In this document: positions 53,885 to 64,000 of the stretch, one piece after another
Position numbering within the stretch: position 1 is the stretch's first letter
Layout of the letters: every line of letters starts with the position of its first letter
Assembly: GCA_022410635.1 (NCBI GenBank)
Contig: JAJVDF010000499.1
Span: forward strand, 855,504 to 919,503
DNA from: Tretioscincus oriximinensis
Taxonomy: Eukaryota; Chordata; Lepidosauria; Squamata; Gymnophthalmidae
Direction: 5' to 3'
DNA length: 64,000 nucleotides
Program-made: the position numbers and the translations under genes
The notes under the pieces: model-generated
What the model was told of the DNA's origin: nothing
Seen by the model: only the letters and a program-made list of their open reading frames with translations
Databases searched by the model: none

Positions 53885-55585
53885 ACATTGAAAAGTCAGA
53901 GATTCTAAGGCTAAATGTACCTAAATCTAAACAACGAATGANTGCCAATGTGGTAGATTAAAATTGGGATTAAAAAATCTCTCGTATGTAGGTGTTACTT
54001 TGACATAAAATCCCCAAAGGATAATTAAGGCAAAACTATATACCACTTTGGAAAAGATCACCCAACTATTATTATACTGGGCCACATAAGAAATGGTCTA
54101 GTCTCATTATGCAAAGATCCTTCAATATGATGGTTCTTCCAAGATTCCTTTTTCAAACTGTACCAGATAAGATTCNCAGCCATTTTTTCAAATTATGGGA
54201 AGATAAAATAAGGAAATGGGTATTAAATAAGAGAAAAGGGATCTCGAACCAAACATTTGTTTTCTAAGCCCTCACAGACTGGCTGGGGCTTCCTCTTGTT
54301 TAAAAACTTATTCTGAATCATTTTAATTCTAAAGGTATTCATTTTAGAATTGATTGATGACTGCAAGTGGGTCAAAATAGAGAGGATTCTAAAGAAGATG
54401 GAGGAAGTTTCTCTTTTAAATGACAAAATGAGAAACAAGACTAATTTTTGGCTTCCCCCTACGGAAGCAACATGGAAAATTTGGAAGACATATGCTACAA
54501 AACTGATCTCATCTCTTTATAGTGGGCCCTCATTCAAGGTTATAAATTTGTCTGGTCACAAAGGATTGGCTAATTACCTTAAAAATTGAAATAAAAAAAC
54601 GCTTAAGAGGGTTATTTGATTTAAATGGGAATCCACTTTTAGCACAGCAATTAAGGGCATTGAACCCTCAAAATCAGAATTGGCTTGCAGAGAGAGCAAT
54701 TTACTCATTAATGTTCCAAACACAAGGAGGGAAATGACTAGAGAAAAATATCAGTTTGAAGAAATATTAGATTCTAAAATAAAAAGAGAAAAAAANTTAA
54801 CTGGGAAGATACAGTATATTTAATATCACTACAGCTGAAATACAAAAGTAAAGAAGGGCTTAAGGTAAAATGGGAAACCGACATAAGATTTTCAAATTCA
54901 GAATGGGAAAAATGGATAGACTTAAAGAAAATAAGATTCATGAACTTTAAATGAAAATATTAACAAGGTAGTACCGCACCCCAATACAACTATTGCACAT
55001 GGGAAATATCCCGTGTTGGCACGGGTGCACATATGCTGCACGACTACCATGAAGTTTCGTCCTTTTGGTCTCAGATAAAAGCAGAAATATTAGTTACATC
55101 AGAGATTAATATTAGGAGAACAAAGTAAACTTTAATTATGGCTATGATAAATGCGGGTGTTACATCGGCTCAATTTCATTATTTGGTTAAAAATATGATC
55201 TGGGCATTTCAATTGACAATAGCAAGAGGATGGAAGGGCAAAAGGGAGTGGACAATCTGCCGGTGGTATGAGTACTTATCGGAATTTATGGTATACAATG
55301 CTGTACGGGAACAAAGATTGAGTTTATCTGGTATTACTTTCAACACTTCCTGGATAATGAAATGGAATCCTTGATCACCTTTGGTGGTGGTGAGAATAGA
55401 AATGACGTCTTGACACATACATCAGCCATGCCCCTGAATCAAAGACCCTTCCTGTGACTTACCCAGGATTCCTTAAAGGGTGGGGGGATAATCTTTTTTG
55501 TGGGTCTGTATTGTGGTTTGTATTTCATGTGTTGTAACTGTTGTTGTTGTACATAATTAATAAAAATATATTTAAAAAATAAAAA

Positions 55586-56875
55586 GACATGGATCAGACT
55601 CTACCAAGGACATGGATCTTCTCTACCAAGTCTCCAGGAAGCAATTAAAAGTTTGATTGCAAGGATTGGAGGGGCTCAAATGGAAAAAAAAACAAGGAAG
55701 CAAACGTGAAATGTTTAAAAATTAAAAAACGTAACCCATCTTAATCCAGTAAAATCTTCAGATGTTTCGTTAGAGATTTTTGTTCTTAAAGTTTTTACTA
55801 TGTTCCAAATGACTGTATGTGCNGAGTTGAAAATATTTTTGTTTTCATATTTGCCTCTTCTGTATACTACTTTGTGTTCTATTTTCAGCATTTTGTTATC
55901 AGAATTATTTTAGTTACATGTTGTATTGTGTCCAATTGTGAGCTGCCATGAGCCAAAATGAACGTTGTTTTTCATAAAAAGCTGCCAACTCTTGCTATCT
56001 TCACTTGTAACCACAATGAAATATGAGTAGGCAATAGGGACATGTCAAACATGAATCCAGCAAATGCAAAGAGGATTTACAACCACGGGACGCTTAGGAT
56101 CATTCACTAACAGTCTTGGATGTAATCACTTGCACTAGGGCTTACTCACAAATAGAACCAAAAAACAGGGACATTGCGTGTTCTCTGGTGATGGAACATC
56201 TGTTATCTTGTGCCATTATACAGGAAAGTCACATATGGTTAACTAAATGAAGGATAAAAGAAACTTCTTGACACCAAAATCTCCAATCTTTCTGGAGTGT
56301 AATGAACTAAGAAAGCCAAGATCCTTTTAATAAACTATGAGAAAACCAATACAAAAAAAGAGAAAGCTTGCTTTTGAATTAAAGGAGAGATTTCTCCATC
56401 TTCAGGAACACCATTTTACAGTAAGATAAGCGATCATTTGGTTTTTATCACCACCATTATAAGATCCTTTGTGGGTAGGCCTACAATGTTTGATGACACA
56501 CATGCATAGGATGTTATCACACTTTAACAGGCAGCCTTGGTCCATGTTCACACACTTACAGTTGCCTATAGATTGTCTTATAATTTCAGCAACAAGAGCA
56601 GAAAGTAGGCAAGTTCCCAGTTTTGCAGCTCTACTCAGGAGTAGGTGAAGGCAACTGATTAGAGCAACACTATTAGAGAATAAAACTCATTGGTGTCTAA
56701 ACTCTATTTGTTATCCACAGACAATAGAGAACTGTAATACACCATAAAGGTTTAACCACGATAGACAAATATGCTACAGGCAAAATAGGCAAGAATCCAA
56801 AATTTAATGTAACCTTAAGAACTTGATCAGTATATAACTTAAGCTGGAAAACAATCTAAATAGTTTAATTAAAAC
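55586..56875. other. Intergenic end region near CEP95
   Basis: AT-rich, no gene or known repeat seen. The last part is beyond the CEP95 poly(A) signal. Confidence 0.5.
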
Positions 56876-56891
56876 TGCAAAATAGATAGTC

Positions 56892-56897
56892 TTTATT
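56892..56897 (-). promoter_or_regulatory. Probable CEP95 poly(A) signal
   Basis: AATAAA on the minus strand (gtaataaagac) about 150 nt after the CEP95 stop. Another AATAAA at 57021-57026 is only 18 nt past the stop and is a less likely alternative. Confidence 0.5.
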
Positions 56898-57043
56898 ACA
56901 AAGTTATCCATAAAAATATATAAAAAATAATTCCGTCTTTACCTAAAAAAAAGGTAAAACAAGCTAAATTTGGGAGCAAACCCCTGATTAAAACAATTCT
57001 GGCAGTTCTTCCATGAAGTCTTTATTTCTGCAGCCATACATAG

Positions 57044-57223
57044 TTAAACAAATGGGTTGTTTTTGCTGTGCTGGAAGGAGGCCACAAGGAGCCTGGCTCT
57101 CAGGCGACCAGCCTCCAGTTCGCGGAAGAACGAGTCATCATCATTGCGTACAATAAGGTCCTGTAGTTCTTTGATTTCTTTCTCCATCTTTGACCTCACT
57201 TCACGTTTCGCTTTGTTCAAAGT
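57044..57223 (-). CDS. CEP95: CEP95 last coding exon
   Basis: Minus-strand acceptor tttcag, 59 codons and TAA. Encodes [20 protein letters not shown], then [19 protein letters not shown] and the C-terminal NNPFV. Continuous coiled-coil heptad character with a conserved NDDD-FFRELEA block. Confidence 0.92.
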   Translation of the reverse strand, partial: TLNKAKREVRSKMEKEIKELQDLIVRNDDDSFFRELEAGRLRARLLVASFQHSKNNPFV

Positions 57224-60200
57224 CTGAAAGAAACCATTAGGCTTTTAAGCTTAGTCCCTTTTTTGCACTAGGCTTTATTTGGGGGTATATCTTGGAATCC
57301 CAGGCCTCACGATATATAGCTTAAAGCCTAGTGCAGGGGGGAACGAAGCAGCTGGCAACATGAACAACGATAAAACAAGTCTAAGATGAAGAAACTTACT
57401 TTCGAGTGCGCTTGCTCTCTGGCTTGGATTTCCCGGCGTTCTGCAGACACGGTTTCTGCCAGCAATGAAAACTAAGCAAAGAACGAAAAGAAATGTAGAA
57501 GACGACAAATCTGGTTTCATACTTCCGCCCTTCTCACCCCAAGGGACTCAAAGCAGTTAATTTTTGCCCGAAGGCTTACATCTATTCTATCTTCCCCACC
57601 AGATTAGTTGTGGTACTCATGAATCTACTTGAAATGTAGATTGCAAATCTACTTTCTTTCGAATAGCTTAGTTACGTGTGTGTGGCTAAGAATTGCCTTC
57701 CTGTTGTCGGAGAAGCAAGTCTACCTGGTCCTTGTAGTAGTTCTCCATGGATTCCAGCTCATCCTTGTGTTGCCGCCTTTGTTCAGCGCGCTTGTCCTGA
57801 GCGTAGGATCTCAACTCTCGAAACCTTTGCTTTTGGATTTCCAAACCTTCTTCAAAGAGATTTTTAAATATCTGGGAAACAGAACCACAAACATAAAAGT
57901 AGTTGAGCAAAGGGGCTAGCAACACTTTTGAGACTAACTTGAGAAAAGTGGGTGGCATAAGCGTTCGTAGACACGTCTACTTCTTCAGATGCCCAGGAGC
58001 ATCTGAAGAAGTAGACGTGTCTACGAAAGCTTATGCCACCCACTTTTCTCAAGTTAGTCTCAAAGTGCTGCTAGCCCCTTTGCTGGACATTCTACTAGAC
58101 TAACACGGCTATTTCTCTGAAATAAAAGCAGTTGGTTCAGGAACACTAGATAGCTGTGCTTAAACACCATTAGANAGCAAACGGAGTTCTATTGTTTGGA
58201 AACAATTTCTCCCAACTGAAATGAGGCAGCTTTTGCAGATTGTATTGGTGTTGCTCAACTGTTCATCACCAAATAGCCCATTCTATCCAAATTCTTGAAT
58301 TATTTTTCTGCTGCTGCTGCCTGCTTCACTGTTGCTTCAGCAGTTTCCCACCTGTTAAATTTAATTTGGCAAGAAGAAGGAAAATACAAGCAGCTGAATT
58401 ATGCCTTCCTTGAACTCCATATTAATGAAGCCAAACTAAGATTGTAATAGATTGCACTTACTATTTGGTAAAATAGTTTCTGGCTGCCAAGAGTGGTTTG
58501 GGACCAAGCCAAACCATTCCTAGTGGTTTTTGTATATATCCCATGAGTATTTATCATGGCTTCGTGTTGGAAATGCATAATGCGGTTCAAAGTCCCTGGT
58601 CTTTCTCAGATGTATCCTGGAAAGTGGGGCTGTTCCAGCTCACCCGTTCCTCACGAGACCTTGCTCTCATCATCTTGGCCCGCAACTGAACTCTGTAATC
58701 CTGGTAGTACTTTTTCGCCCTGGCTATTTGCTGGCGCCTCTCTCTCATTTTATTCTGGCAGAACTTCTGCTGATAAATCCGTTGCTTGAACTCTTGCTAG
58801 AAATAGGATCAAAAACAAAACGATNTTATGTTTCCCTTGAGAAAGAAAAGAAAATATGCTACGTTGTTTTGAAAAGTTCTCATTTCTGTTCCAGAAATAT
58901 ATTTCATTTGCATTCAATTTTGTACATTCTGCCTGCGACACATTTCAAAATACACGGAAAAACAAACATTTTAAAAGAAAAATGTTGGGAACAGAATGCT
59001 ATAGAGCGAGTCTGTATACATCGACCACAATCCTGGAATATGGAGCAGACATTGAAACATGAAGTTTTTTGGTTTACACGTTTGGTGATGGCAACTGCAA
59101 GGTCAGTTTGATAATATGGGTGCTTAAATTTGAACAACTGATTGGATTAACACAACTTATTTACTACGTAAGAACGTAAGAGCCATACTGGATCAGGCCA
59201 GAGCATCAAGTCCAGCATTCCGTGTCGCACAGAGGCCCACCAGATGCACCTGGGCAGTCCGAACAGAGGAAAGCAAAATATGCTCCTGTTCATGACTCCC
59301 TGCAAATGGGATTTCAAGGCTCCTGCCTGTTGCTCCATCCCGGAGGCAACATCCAGACATCCATCCTAGTATCCATTTATACCCTTGGTGTCCATAAACC
59401 TGTCTAGTCCTGTCTTGAAACTATCCAAGCTGTTAGCTACCACTACCTCTTCAGAAAGTAAATTCCACAGGCCGATGACTCTCTGGATGAAAAAATACTT
59501 TCCTTTGTCTGTTCTCACTTTTCTACCCAACAGTTTTAAGGAGTGNTCCTTGGTCCTTGTGTTGTGTGATAGAGAAAACATTTTTNTCTATTCCCCCTGT
59601 CCATCGCATGCATGATTTTGTACACTTCAATCAGATCACCTCTTAAACATCGCCTTTCAAGGCTGAAGAGCCCCAGACATTGCAGCCTTTGTAAGGGAGN
59701 TGCTCCAGACCCTTGATCATACTGTTCCCCATCCTCCTTGTTCTCCCAAGTCATTCCTTGTTCACCCATTTTCCCACCTGACTTAAGAGAGGAGCATATC
59801 ACTATAGGTGTTTTTATCCCTGATCATCTCAAAGTCTACAACATCCTTCTTCACCATATCCTCCTTACAACAAGAGCTGAACTTCATTCTGAACTTTAGC
59901 GAAGCCAAGCATTTGAAAGGCCATTATGGCCTTGTGGGCTTGTTCTAATTTGAGTTCATGGAACTCACAGGCTGTCTCCTCTAAGCATCCTTACTCCATC
60001 TGCTCATTCTTGCACACATACCAATCTCTTGTTATGAGCCTGTTCCTTCTTAATGAGATCAATGAGGAGATCGTGTTTCTTCAGAGTCTCCAGCACCTGG
60101 AAAAAAATTAAAAGTACACATAGAGCAAGCTTCCAGCTAGTGTAAGGTTATGGCTTTCAAGCAGTAATATGTTTTTGAAAGCAAAAGTTCAAAACCTTTG

Positions 60201-61315
60201 AACAGGTAAAGTAAACATCTAAACATAAATCACATACCTACAAATGCTTCAAGTGTATACTGTGCCAGCCACCCTAGGCCTGCAAATACACATTACTGCC
60301 CACTGTGGTGTTCTCCATTTTAAAGGTTTGTGTTTCTTACGAGATATCCCAGAGGGAGGGGGGAAGAGCAGGCCTGGGCAGGGGCGTGGCTTCCTGAATC
60401 CCTGTATGGGGCATGGCTGGAGGAGCCAGCCAATGGGGCCTCAAATAGCCGGCGGGTCAGCAGATAAAAGGGAAGCTGACCAGGGCAAGAGGCCTTTCTG
60501 TCTAGTAAGACTTGTGGTGTAGCAAGTGGACAGAGGGATCCGCTTCTGATCTGCCTCAGGGGAAGGGGGTGGAAGTGTATGGTGGCCTGGAAGAGTCAAA
60601 GTGGAGGCTTGACTTGGGGCTGGAACAAATAAAGTGACACAGGGCCTGTCTCTTTAAGTATCTGGAAACTAATGTTGCTCTTGCTTGGTGTTTGAGCTTG
60701 AGTCAGGCTTACTTTATAAAAGCCGAAGCTTTATTATTNTAATCTTCTTTCTATTCCTTATTTGTAAACAATAAACTTGTTATTTGTTTCAATTCAAATA
60801 TCTCTTTCTTTNGTTTATGTAACAACACTAAATAAGCAGCTACTGGTGGGGGCTGGGAATAAAGCCCCATCACTGAGGTAAACGCAGAGGCCTTGTATAG
60901 GCCTGAGGATATGACTGTTGCTCCAAGCAGTCGTGGGTGCTGGCTTGGGCAACAAGGTGGATATTNTNGCACCCCTAGCTGGGAGGGTCATCTAATAGTG
61001 GTGCCCTCAAGTAGGGGTCACCACACCCACCCCCTGCATCCAAGAGTTACTACAAATATCCTTTCAGTTGGCTTATCATAAAACTCCTCTGGACAACTCT
61101 TGGGTTATTTGTAATGGTCTATTTGTGGGTACACTGCATGTATTCAGATGAACAGGGAAGATGTCCTTTTTACTCTGGCCTTTGGCTGAAGAAAGCATTG
61201 TCTATCCATTTTAACAGTTTTATGGTCCGTTTTGCGAAGAGGATTTCCCTCAAAAGACTCTTGATGCCTGCCATACCAACCATTGCCAGTATCCTTCCCT
61301 AGCTGCCAATCATCC
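57044..61315 (-). CDS. CEP95: CEP95 C-terminal exons, 5' part outside window
   Basis: CEP95 (CCDC45) is a centrosome and spindle-pole protein with a C-terminal coiled coil. On the minus strand, exons at 60022-60096, 58644-58796, 57725-57871, 57400-57471 and 57044-57223 each have AG/GT borders and are all phase 0, giving 208 residues to a TAA. The product is charged and helical ([47 protein letters not shown]) and ends [12 protein letters not shown], matching the human C-terminus as I remember it (ASFQYSKNPFL). An exon at 61174-61315 is a candidate for the next one upstream. The rest of the gene lies to the right of the window. It faces SMURF2 tail to tail. Confidence 0.9.
57257..57342. repeat. 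Short foldback element in a CEP95 intron
   Basis: Inverted ends cttttttgcactaggcttta / taaagcctagtgcaggggg with a short AT-rich centre. Fills half of a 176-bp intron. Confidence 0.75.
57400..57471 (-). CDS. CEP95: CEP95 coiled-coil exon, 24 codons
   Basis: Minus-strand acceptor gcttag, donor gtaag. Encodes [20 protein letters not shown] plus AHSK. The 176-bp intron to the last exon contains a short palindromic insert. Confidence 0.9.
57525..57672 (-). repeat. SINE type 1, partial
   Basis: ccaagggactcaaagcagtt tail and ttctatcttccccaccagat; lacks the tRNA-like head. In a CEP95 intron. Confidence 0.75.
57725..57871 (-). CDS. CEP95: CEP95 coiled-coil exon, 49 codons
   Basis: Minus-strand acceptor tttcccag, donor gtagac. 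Encodes [40 protein letters not shown] and SMENYYKDQ. The RFREL...[13 protein letters not shown] block is strongly conserved in CEP95. Confidence 0.93.
57903..58123. repeat. Foldback element, family 1, near-perfect palindrome
   Basis: Left arm 57903-57995 (aaaggggctagcaac..., gtagacacgtctacttcttc) and right arm 57999-58085 (its complement) are almost identical over about 85 bp. The right side extends to the terminal ctagactaacacggctattt. Confidence 0.85.
58644..58796 (-). CDS. CEP95: CEP95 coiled-coil exon, 51 codons
   Basis: Minus-strand acceptor atttctag, donor gtgagc. Encodes [40 protein letters not shown] and [11 protein letters not shown], a very basic helical segment in frame with its neighbours. 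Confidence 0.88.
58797..59164 (-). other. CEP95 intron, nothing recognised
   Basis: AT-rich intron sequence upstream of the exon ending at 58796. Confidence 0.5.
59165..59705 (-). repeat. CR1 LINE 3' fragment (family A)
   Basis: Full 3' part on the minus strand: taagaacgtaagagccatac to the MIKGL-type coding region. Sense to CEP95. Confidence 0.88.
60022..60096 (-). CDS. CEP95: CEP95 exon, 25 codons
   Basis: Minus-strand acceptor after a T-tract (tttttttccag), donor gtatgt. Encodes [20 protein letters not shown] plus HNKRL, phase 0 at both ends. Confidence 0.85.
60304..61025. mobile_element. Solo LTR, 722 bp, with 5-bp target duplication
   Basis: Begins TGTGGTG and ends CACCACA (perfect 7-bp inverted ends) and is flanked by CCCAC on both sides (60299-60303, 61026-61030). 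Inside are a TATA-like cagataaaagg (about 60460) and a poly(A)-signal context aacaaataaagtgac (about 60625), as expected of an LTR. No adjacent internal region, so a recombined solo LTR. Whether it comes from an endogenous retrovirus or a Ty3-type element cannot be decided from the LTR. In a CEP95 intron. Confidence 0.82.
61174..61315 (-). CDS. CEP95: Candidate CEP95 exon
   Basis: On the minus strand a good acceptor (tttgtatcattctag) precedes 47 open codons of hydrophilic, non-repetitive sequence ([20 protein letters not shown] ... QCFLQPKAR) ending at a possible donor (aga/gtaaaa). The donor leaves phase 0, which is what the next exon at 60096 needs. Not recognised from memory, so this rests on splice sites, phase and composition. 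It could be chance. Confidence 0.5.
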
Positions 61316-61794
61316 CTAGAATGATACAAAATCCAATCGACAAGGCAAAATTACATAGCATCTCATCAAACGTAAACTAACTAGAATACAACGCTTGATA
61401 ACACTGATGTAAATACAGACTTTGATATATAACAGCAATAAAACTATAAAGCAAACAACAGCCATGGTTAGAGTCCTTTGTGAAATAAAGGGCAAATCAA
61501 GCATGGAATCAGATCATATGAGAAGGATAACAACTGTGAGAACTATACATCTGAGGTGGTTTCTCCCACCACTTCTGGGAGATCTAGGGAGGTAGAACAA
61601 TCAGTCTGCTCTGGAAAAATGGGAAGGAAGGAGAAGAAGCGTATTAGTCTATTGTTGAGTAAACTCATCTGAGGAGAGTTCTGAGGGCAAAGAGATTTGT
61701 CCATACGGGCCGCTGTTATCCACGGTGTCCACTTCTTAACAAACTTTGAACTGTCTCTTTGAGCAAGCATCTTAGACTGTTGCTCATGAATTAA
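61316..61794 (-). other. CEP95 intron or flank, nothing recognised
   Basis: AT-rich, with LINE 3' UTR possibly beginning near its right end. Confidence 0.45.
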
Positions 61795-63252
61795 TTAATT
61801 CAGAACCCCTGACCATACCCTGCTAACCCAAGCCTCCTTAGAAAGACCCACAGCCGACTTCCAGTGGGCAGCTATTTCAAACTTAGCAGCAGTCAGCAAA
61901 CTCTGAATTAACTTACGGTGGGAAAGATTGTGATGGTGAAATTTGAATTGAAGAAGAAACACTAATGCTGGCGTTAGTACAATAGGAGTTCTGAGAATGT
62001 CTCTGAAACTGGACTGAATATTCATCCAAAAATTATTGATTATTGGGCAACTCCACCATAGGTGGAGATAAGTGCCCGGCTGAGGGCACCCATGCCAGCA
62101 CAGTGGACTTGAGGCCGTAAACATCCTGGACNGGACCACTGGAGTTCTATACCATCTGTAGAAGACACGTAAAGATANTTCACGGTCCNCCTGAGATACG
62201 TGGGCTGAGACNAATTGNGCCGGAATGTTCTTCNAAGNGGCATCATCTATATGGATATCACATTCAGATTCCCAGAAANNTTTTAGTGAAGGGGANCAAG
62301 ANATAAGGGTGTCANTTAGAATTCGATAGAGCTGNGANAGAAATCCTCTCTCAAGCGGGGNGTGATCTCTCAGCAATATTTCCAATGAAGTGATAGGTCT
62401 GGTAGCAAAATCCTTTTGCAGTAAGTTAGAGATGAACTTTTGAAGNGCTATTGGTTCAATCCAANGCGTATTGGGAAGCCCCAAGATCTGCTTGATATCA
62501 CCAATTGTCAGAGAGGGAAAATCTTTAGAAACACAGTCTAGCAGAGTATGGAAACCTGCTTCTCCAAGTCGGTCCCAGAGCCGTGGGGAGATAGAGGTAG
62601 GTGCATTTGNGAATGAGCGAAGACTAGCTATTAGAGAGNGGGGAGGAATAAGTTTAGACTGCCATAGGGCCCAAGCTCGGAGAGTACAGGAGGACATCGG
62701 GTTGGGACACTTGATCCAGGAGGGAGATAGTCTCTCAGCCAGAAAGGTCTCACAAGGGTGGGAGGTACCTAAATCTTCCAGCTCAATCAAAGCCCAAATA
62801 GGTGGATGTGGGTAATAATACCATACCAATTTATGAATCTGAGCCACTATGAAATAATTAGTAAGAGAGGNGAGACCCCATCCACCCCTATGCATGGGAC
62901 GTAATAGAATAGCTTTCANCAACCTAGGCCGCTTACCTACAAAGTAGAACNTGTCTAAGCTCTTTTCCNAAGCTTTCAGTTGGCTGGCAGGCAGCCAGAC
63001 AGGGAGGGTCCNGAATAAGTATAACAGGGAGGGGATTATTTTCATTTTTACAGCTGCAATTTTCCCTGCCAAGAAGAGGTATTTCTTGCACATCCACTTG
63101 GAGACCTGCTGAGAAATTTTATTCCATACAGGACCGTAGTTGTATTNGAAAACTATAACCAGTGAGAGAACATATGGCAAACAGACTAAACCGTTTATAA
63201 CAGAATACAGTGCTCTAAAGTGGAGCCTAGATAAGAGAACGCAGAAAAGCAA
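61795..63252 (-). pseudogene. L1 ORF2 C-terminal region
   Basis: 485 open codons: WNKISQQVSKWMCKKYLFLA, GKIAAVKMKIIPSLLYLF (post-RT region), HRGGWGL, and a C-terminal zinc knuckle CWHGCPQPGTYLHLWWSCP (C-x3-C-x7-H-x4-C). No RT active site. The long frame is notable for a deleted copy, although Ns could hide stops. Confidence 0.85.
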
Positions 63253-63354
63253 ACAGTCAATAGAACCAGAGTCAAACCATTATAATAGTGAGTCGCAGTA
63301 ACCAGCCAGGTGTAGAATAAGAGATATCCAGAGGTAAAAACCAATGACTAGTAG

Positions 63355-63867
63355 CTAAGGTGCCAACANCTCCACAGCAGAAGGCAACTTGGACGGCTTG
63401 TCCCTCTTAAACATGGAGGGAATTTTCTTTGATGAGGCACCTGCTGACAGGTGGGAGGACGGAGCCTTCTGCCAGCGTTGTGTAGAAGGACCAGAGCGAG
63501 GAGGAAGCTGTGTAAGCTGTTGAGAGGCGCTGAGGTTCGAGGTCGGAACGGAGCTCTCTTTTGTTGAGACGTCTGGTGCGATCAAATTCCAGATATGTGC
63601 TGCTTCCTCAGGGTCCTTAGCTTTATACTGCCGGCCGTTGGAGGTAGTGATAATAAGAAAGCAGGGAAATCCCCACCTGTACTTCACCTCTGCCTTCCTG
63701 AGCTGAGCTGTAATAGTACTGTAGGCCTTACGTCTGCTCAGTACCTCTGGAGCAACATCCTGATATACGGATAGGGTGCAATCAGCATAACGTAACGGGG
63801 AGGCATGAAGTGTGAGGGCTTTGAAGACATTGCATTTAGATGTAAAATGTTCNAATGCTACCACCAC
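63355..63867 (-). pseudogene. L1 ORF1, RNA-binding C-terminal domain
   Basis: Contains LTLHASPLRYADCTLSVYQD, SRRKAYSTITAQLRKAEVKY and RWGFPCFLIITTSNGRQYKA, matching the L1 ORF1p C-terminal domain (FQDLS...KRR...L...YRWGFPF). Followed by a Ser/Pro/basic tail and a stop. The start is probably outside the window. Confidence 0.8.
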
Positions 63868-63890
63868 ATCCCTGGGGGGTTTGTCAGGGA

Positions 63891-63909
63891 GTGGGGGGGG
63901 GGGGGGGGG
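63891..63909 (+). repeat. G homopolymer
   Basis: Up to about 18 G in a row within the L1, a likely length-error or slippage site that may break the ORF1 frame. Confidence 0.85.
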
Positions 63910-64000
63910 CGAGAGCGGAGGCTCTGATGTGCTCTTGCTATGTCCGATTTGGAGATCTTGAGCTCAGGGAAGGCTTTCTCCCACCAGCCCACCAAGAACC

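Larger units (their letters stand above)
52992..55585 (+). mobile_element. 5'-truncated L1 LINE, ORF2 remnant
   Basis: RT blocks SEKSPGLDGFTPIFYKYF, LKKGKSEDVES (then a stop), NPIINGVKQGCPLSPLIFL and NLYADDALVIF, later NFWLPPTEATWKIWKTYATK-like C-terminal sequence, a 3' UTR and an A-rich tail after aattaataaaaatat. gacatggat flanks both ends (52983-52991 and 55586-55594). Multiple stops; a CR1 scrap is inserted at 53378. Confidence 0.85.
61795..64000 (-). mobile_element. Internally deleted L1 LINE
   Basis: On the minus strand an ORF1-type segment (63867-63355) is followed after about 100 bp by only the C-terminal part of ORF2 (63252-61795). The endonuclease and RT are missing. Extends past the right edge. 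About 30 single Ns. Confidence 0.8.

Noticed and set aside
61795..63252. 485-codon frame as a host gene
   Set aside because: Post-RT region and zinc knuckle identify it as the L1 ORF2 C-terminus.

Overview
The window is vertebrate nuclear DNA, most likely from a squamate reptile (lizard or snake). The evidence is a conserved vertebrate gene with GT-AG introns set in a dense mixture of CR1 and L1 LINEs, tRNA-derived SINEs with a Bov-B-like 3' tail (Sauria-SINE type), a DIRS retroelement, an hAT element of SPIN type, solo LTRs and foldback MITEs. The species cannot be named from sequence alone.

Positions 2447-48408 (+ strand) hold SMURF2, a C2-WW-HECT E3 ubiquitin ligase. Sixteen consecutive coding exons run from within the C2 domain to the stop codon. 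They splice in frame into 686 residues, which would correspond to residues 68-753 of a 753-residue protein (human SMURF2 is 748). The first coding exons (residues 1-67) lie to the left of the window. The 3' UTR runs to an AATAAA at 48386. No exon shows a frameshift or stop, so the gene looks functional.

Positions 48410-56875 are intergenic and mostly repeats (SINEs, CR1, a 5'-truncated L1). Positions 56892-61315 (- strand) hold the 3' end of CEP95, a centrosomal coiled-coil protein. Five exons are well supported and one more is a candidate. The two genes are tail to tail, as I recall for human chromosome 17q. The right edge (61795-64000, - strand) is an L1 that keeps ORF1 and the C-terminal part of ORF2 but lacks the endonuclease and reverse transcriptase.

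The introns carry the unusual material: a DIRS element with inverted terminal repeats and an internal complementary region (35562-39540); a SPIN-like hAT element with a perfect 8-bp target duplication (41779-42102); a nearly full-length CR1 with an SGNH-esterase-type ORF1 (about 11020-15045); a roughly 63-copy TTC tract grown from a SINE tail (7161-7351); two related LTR-type elements of 722 and 159 bp, each with its own perfect 5-bp target duplication (60304-61025 and 10718-10876); and several families of palindromic foldback elements. I found no CRISPR array, operon, bacterial gene or intact virus.
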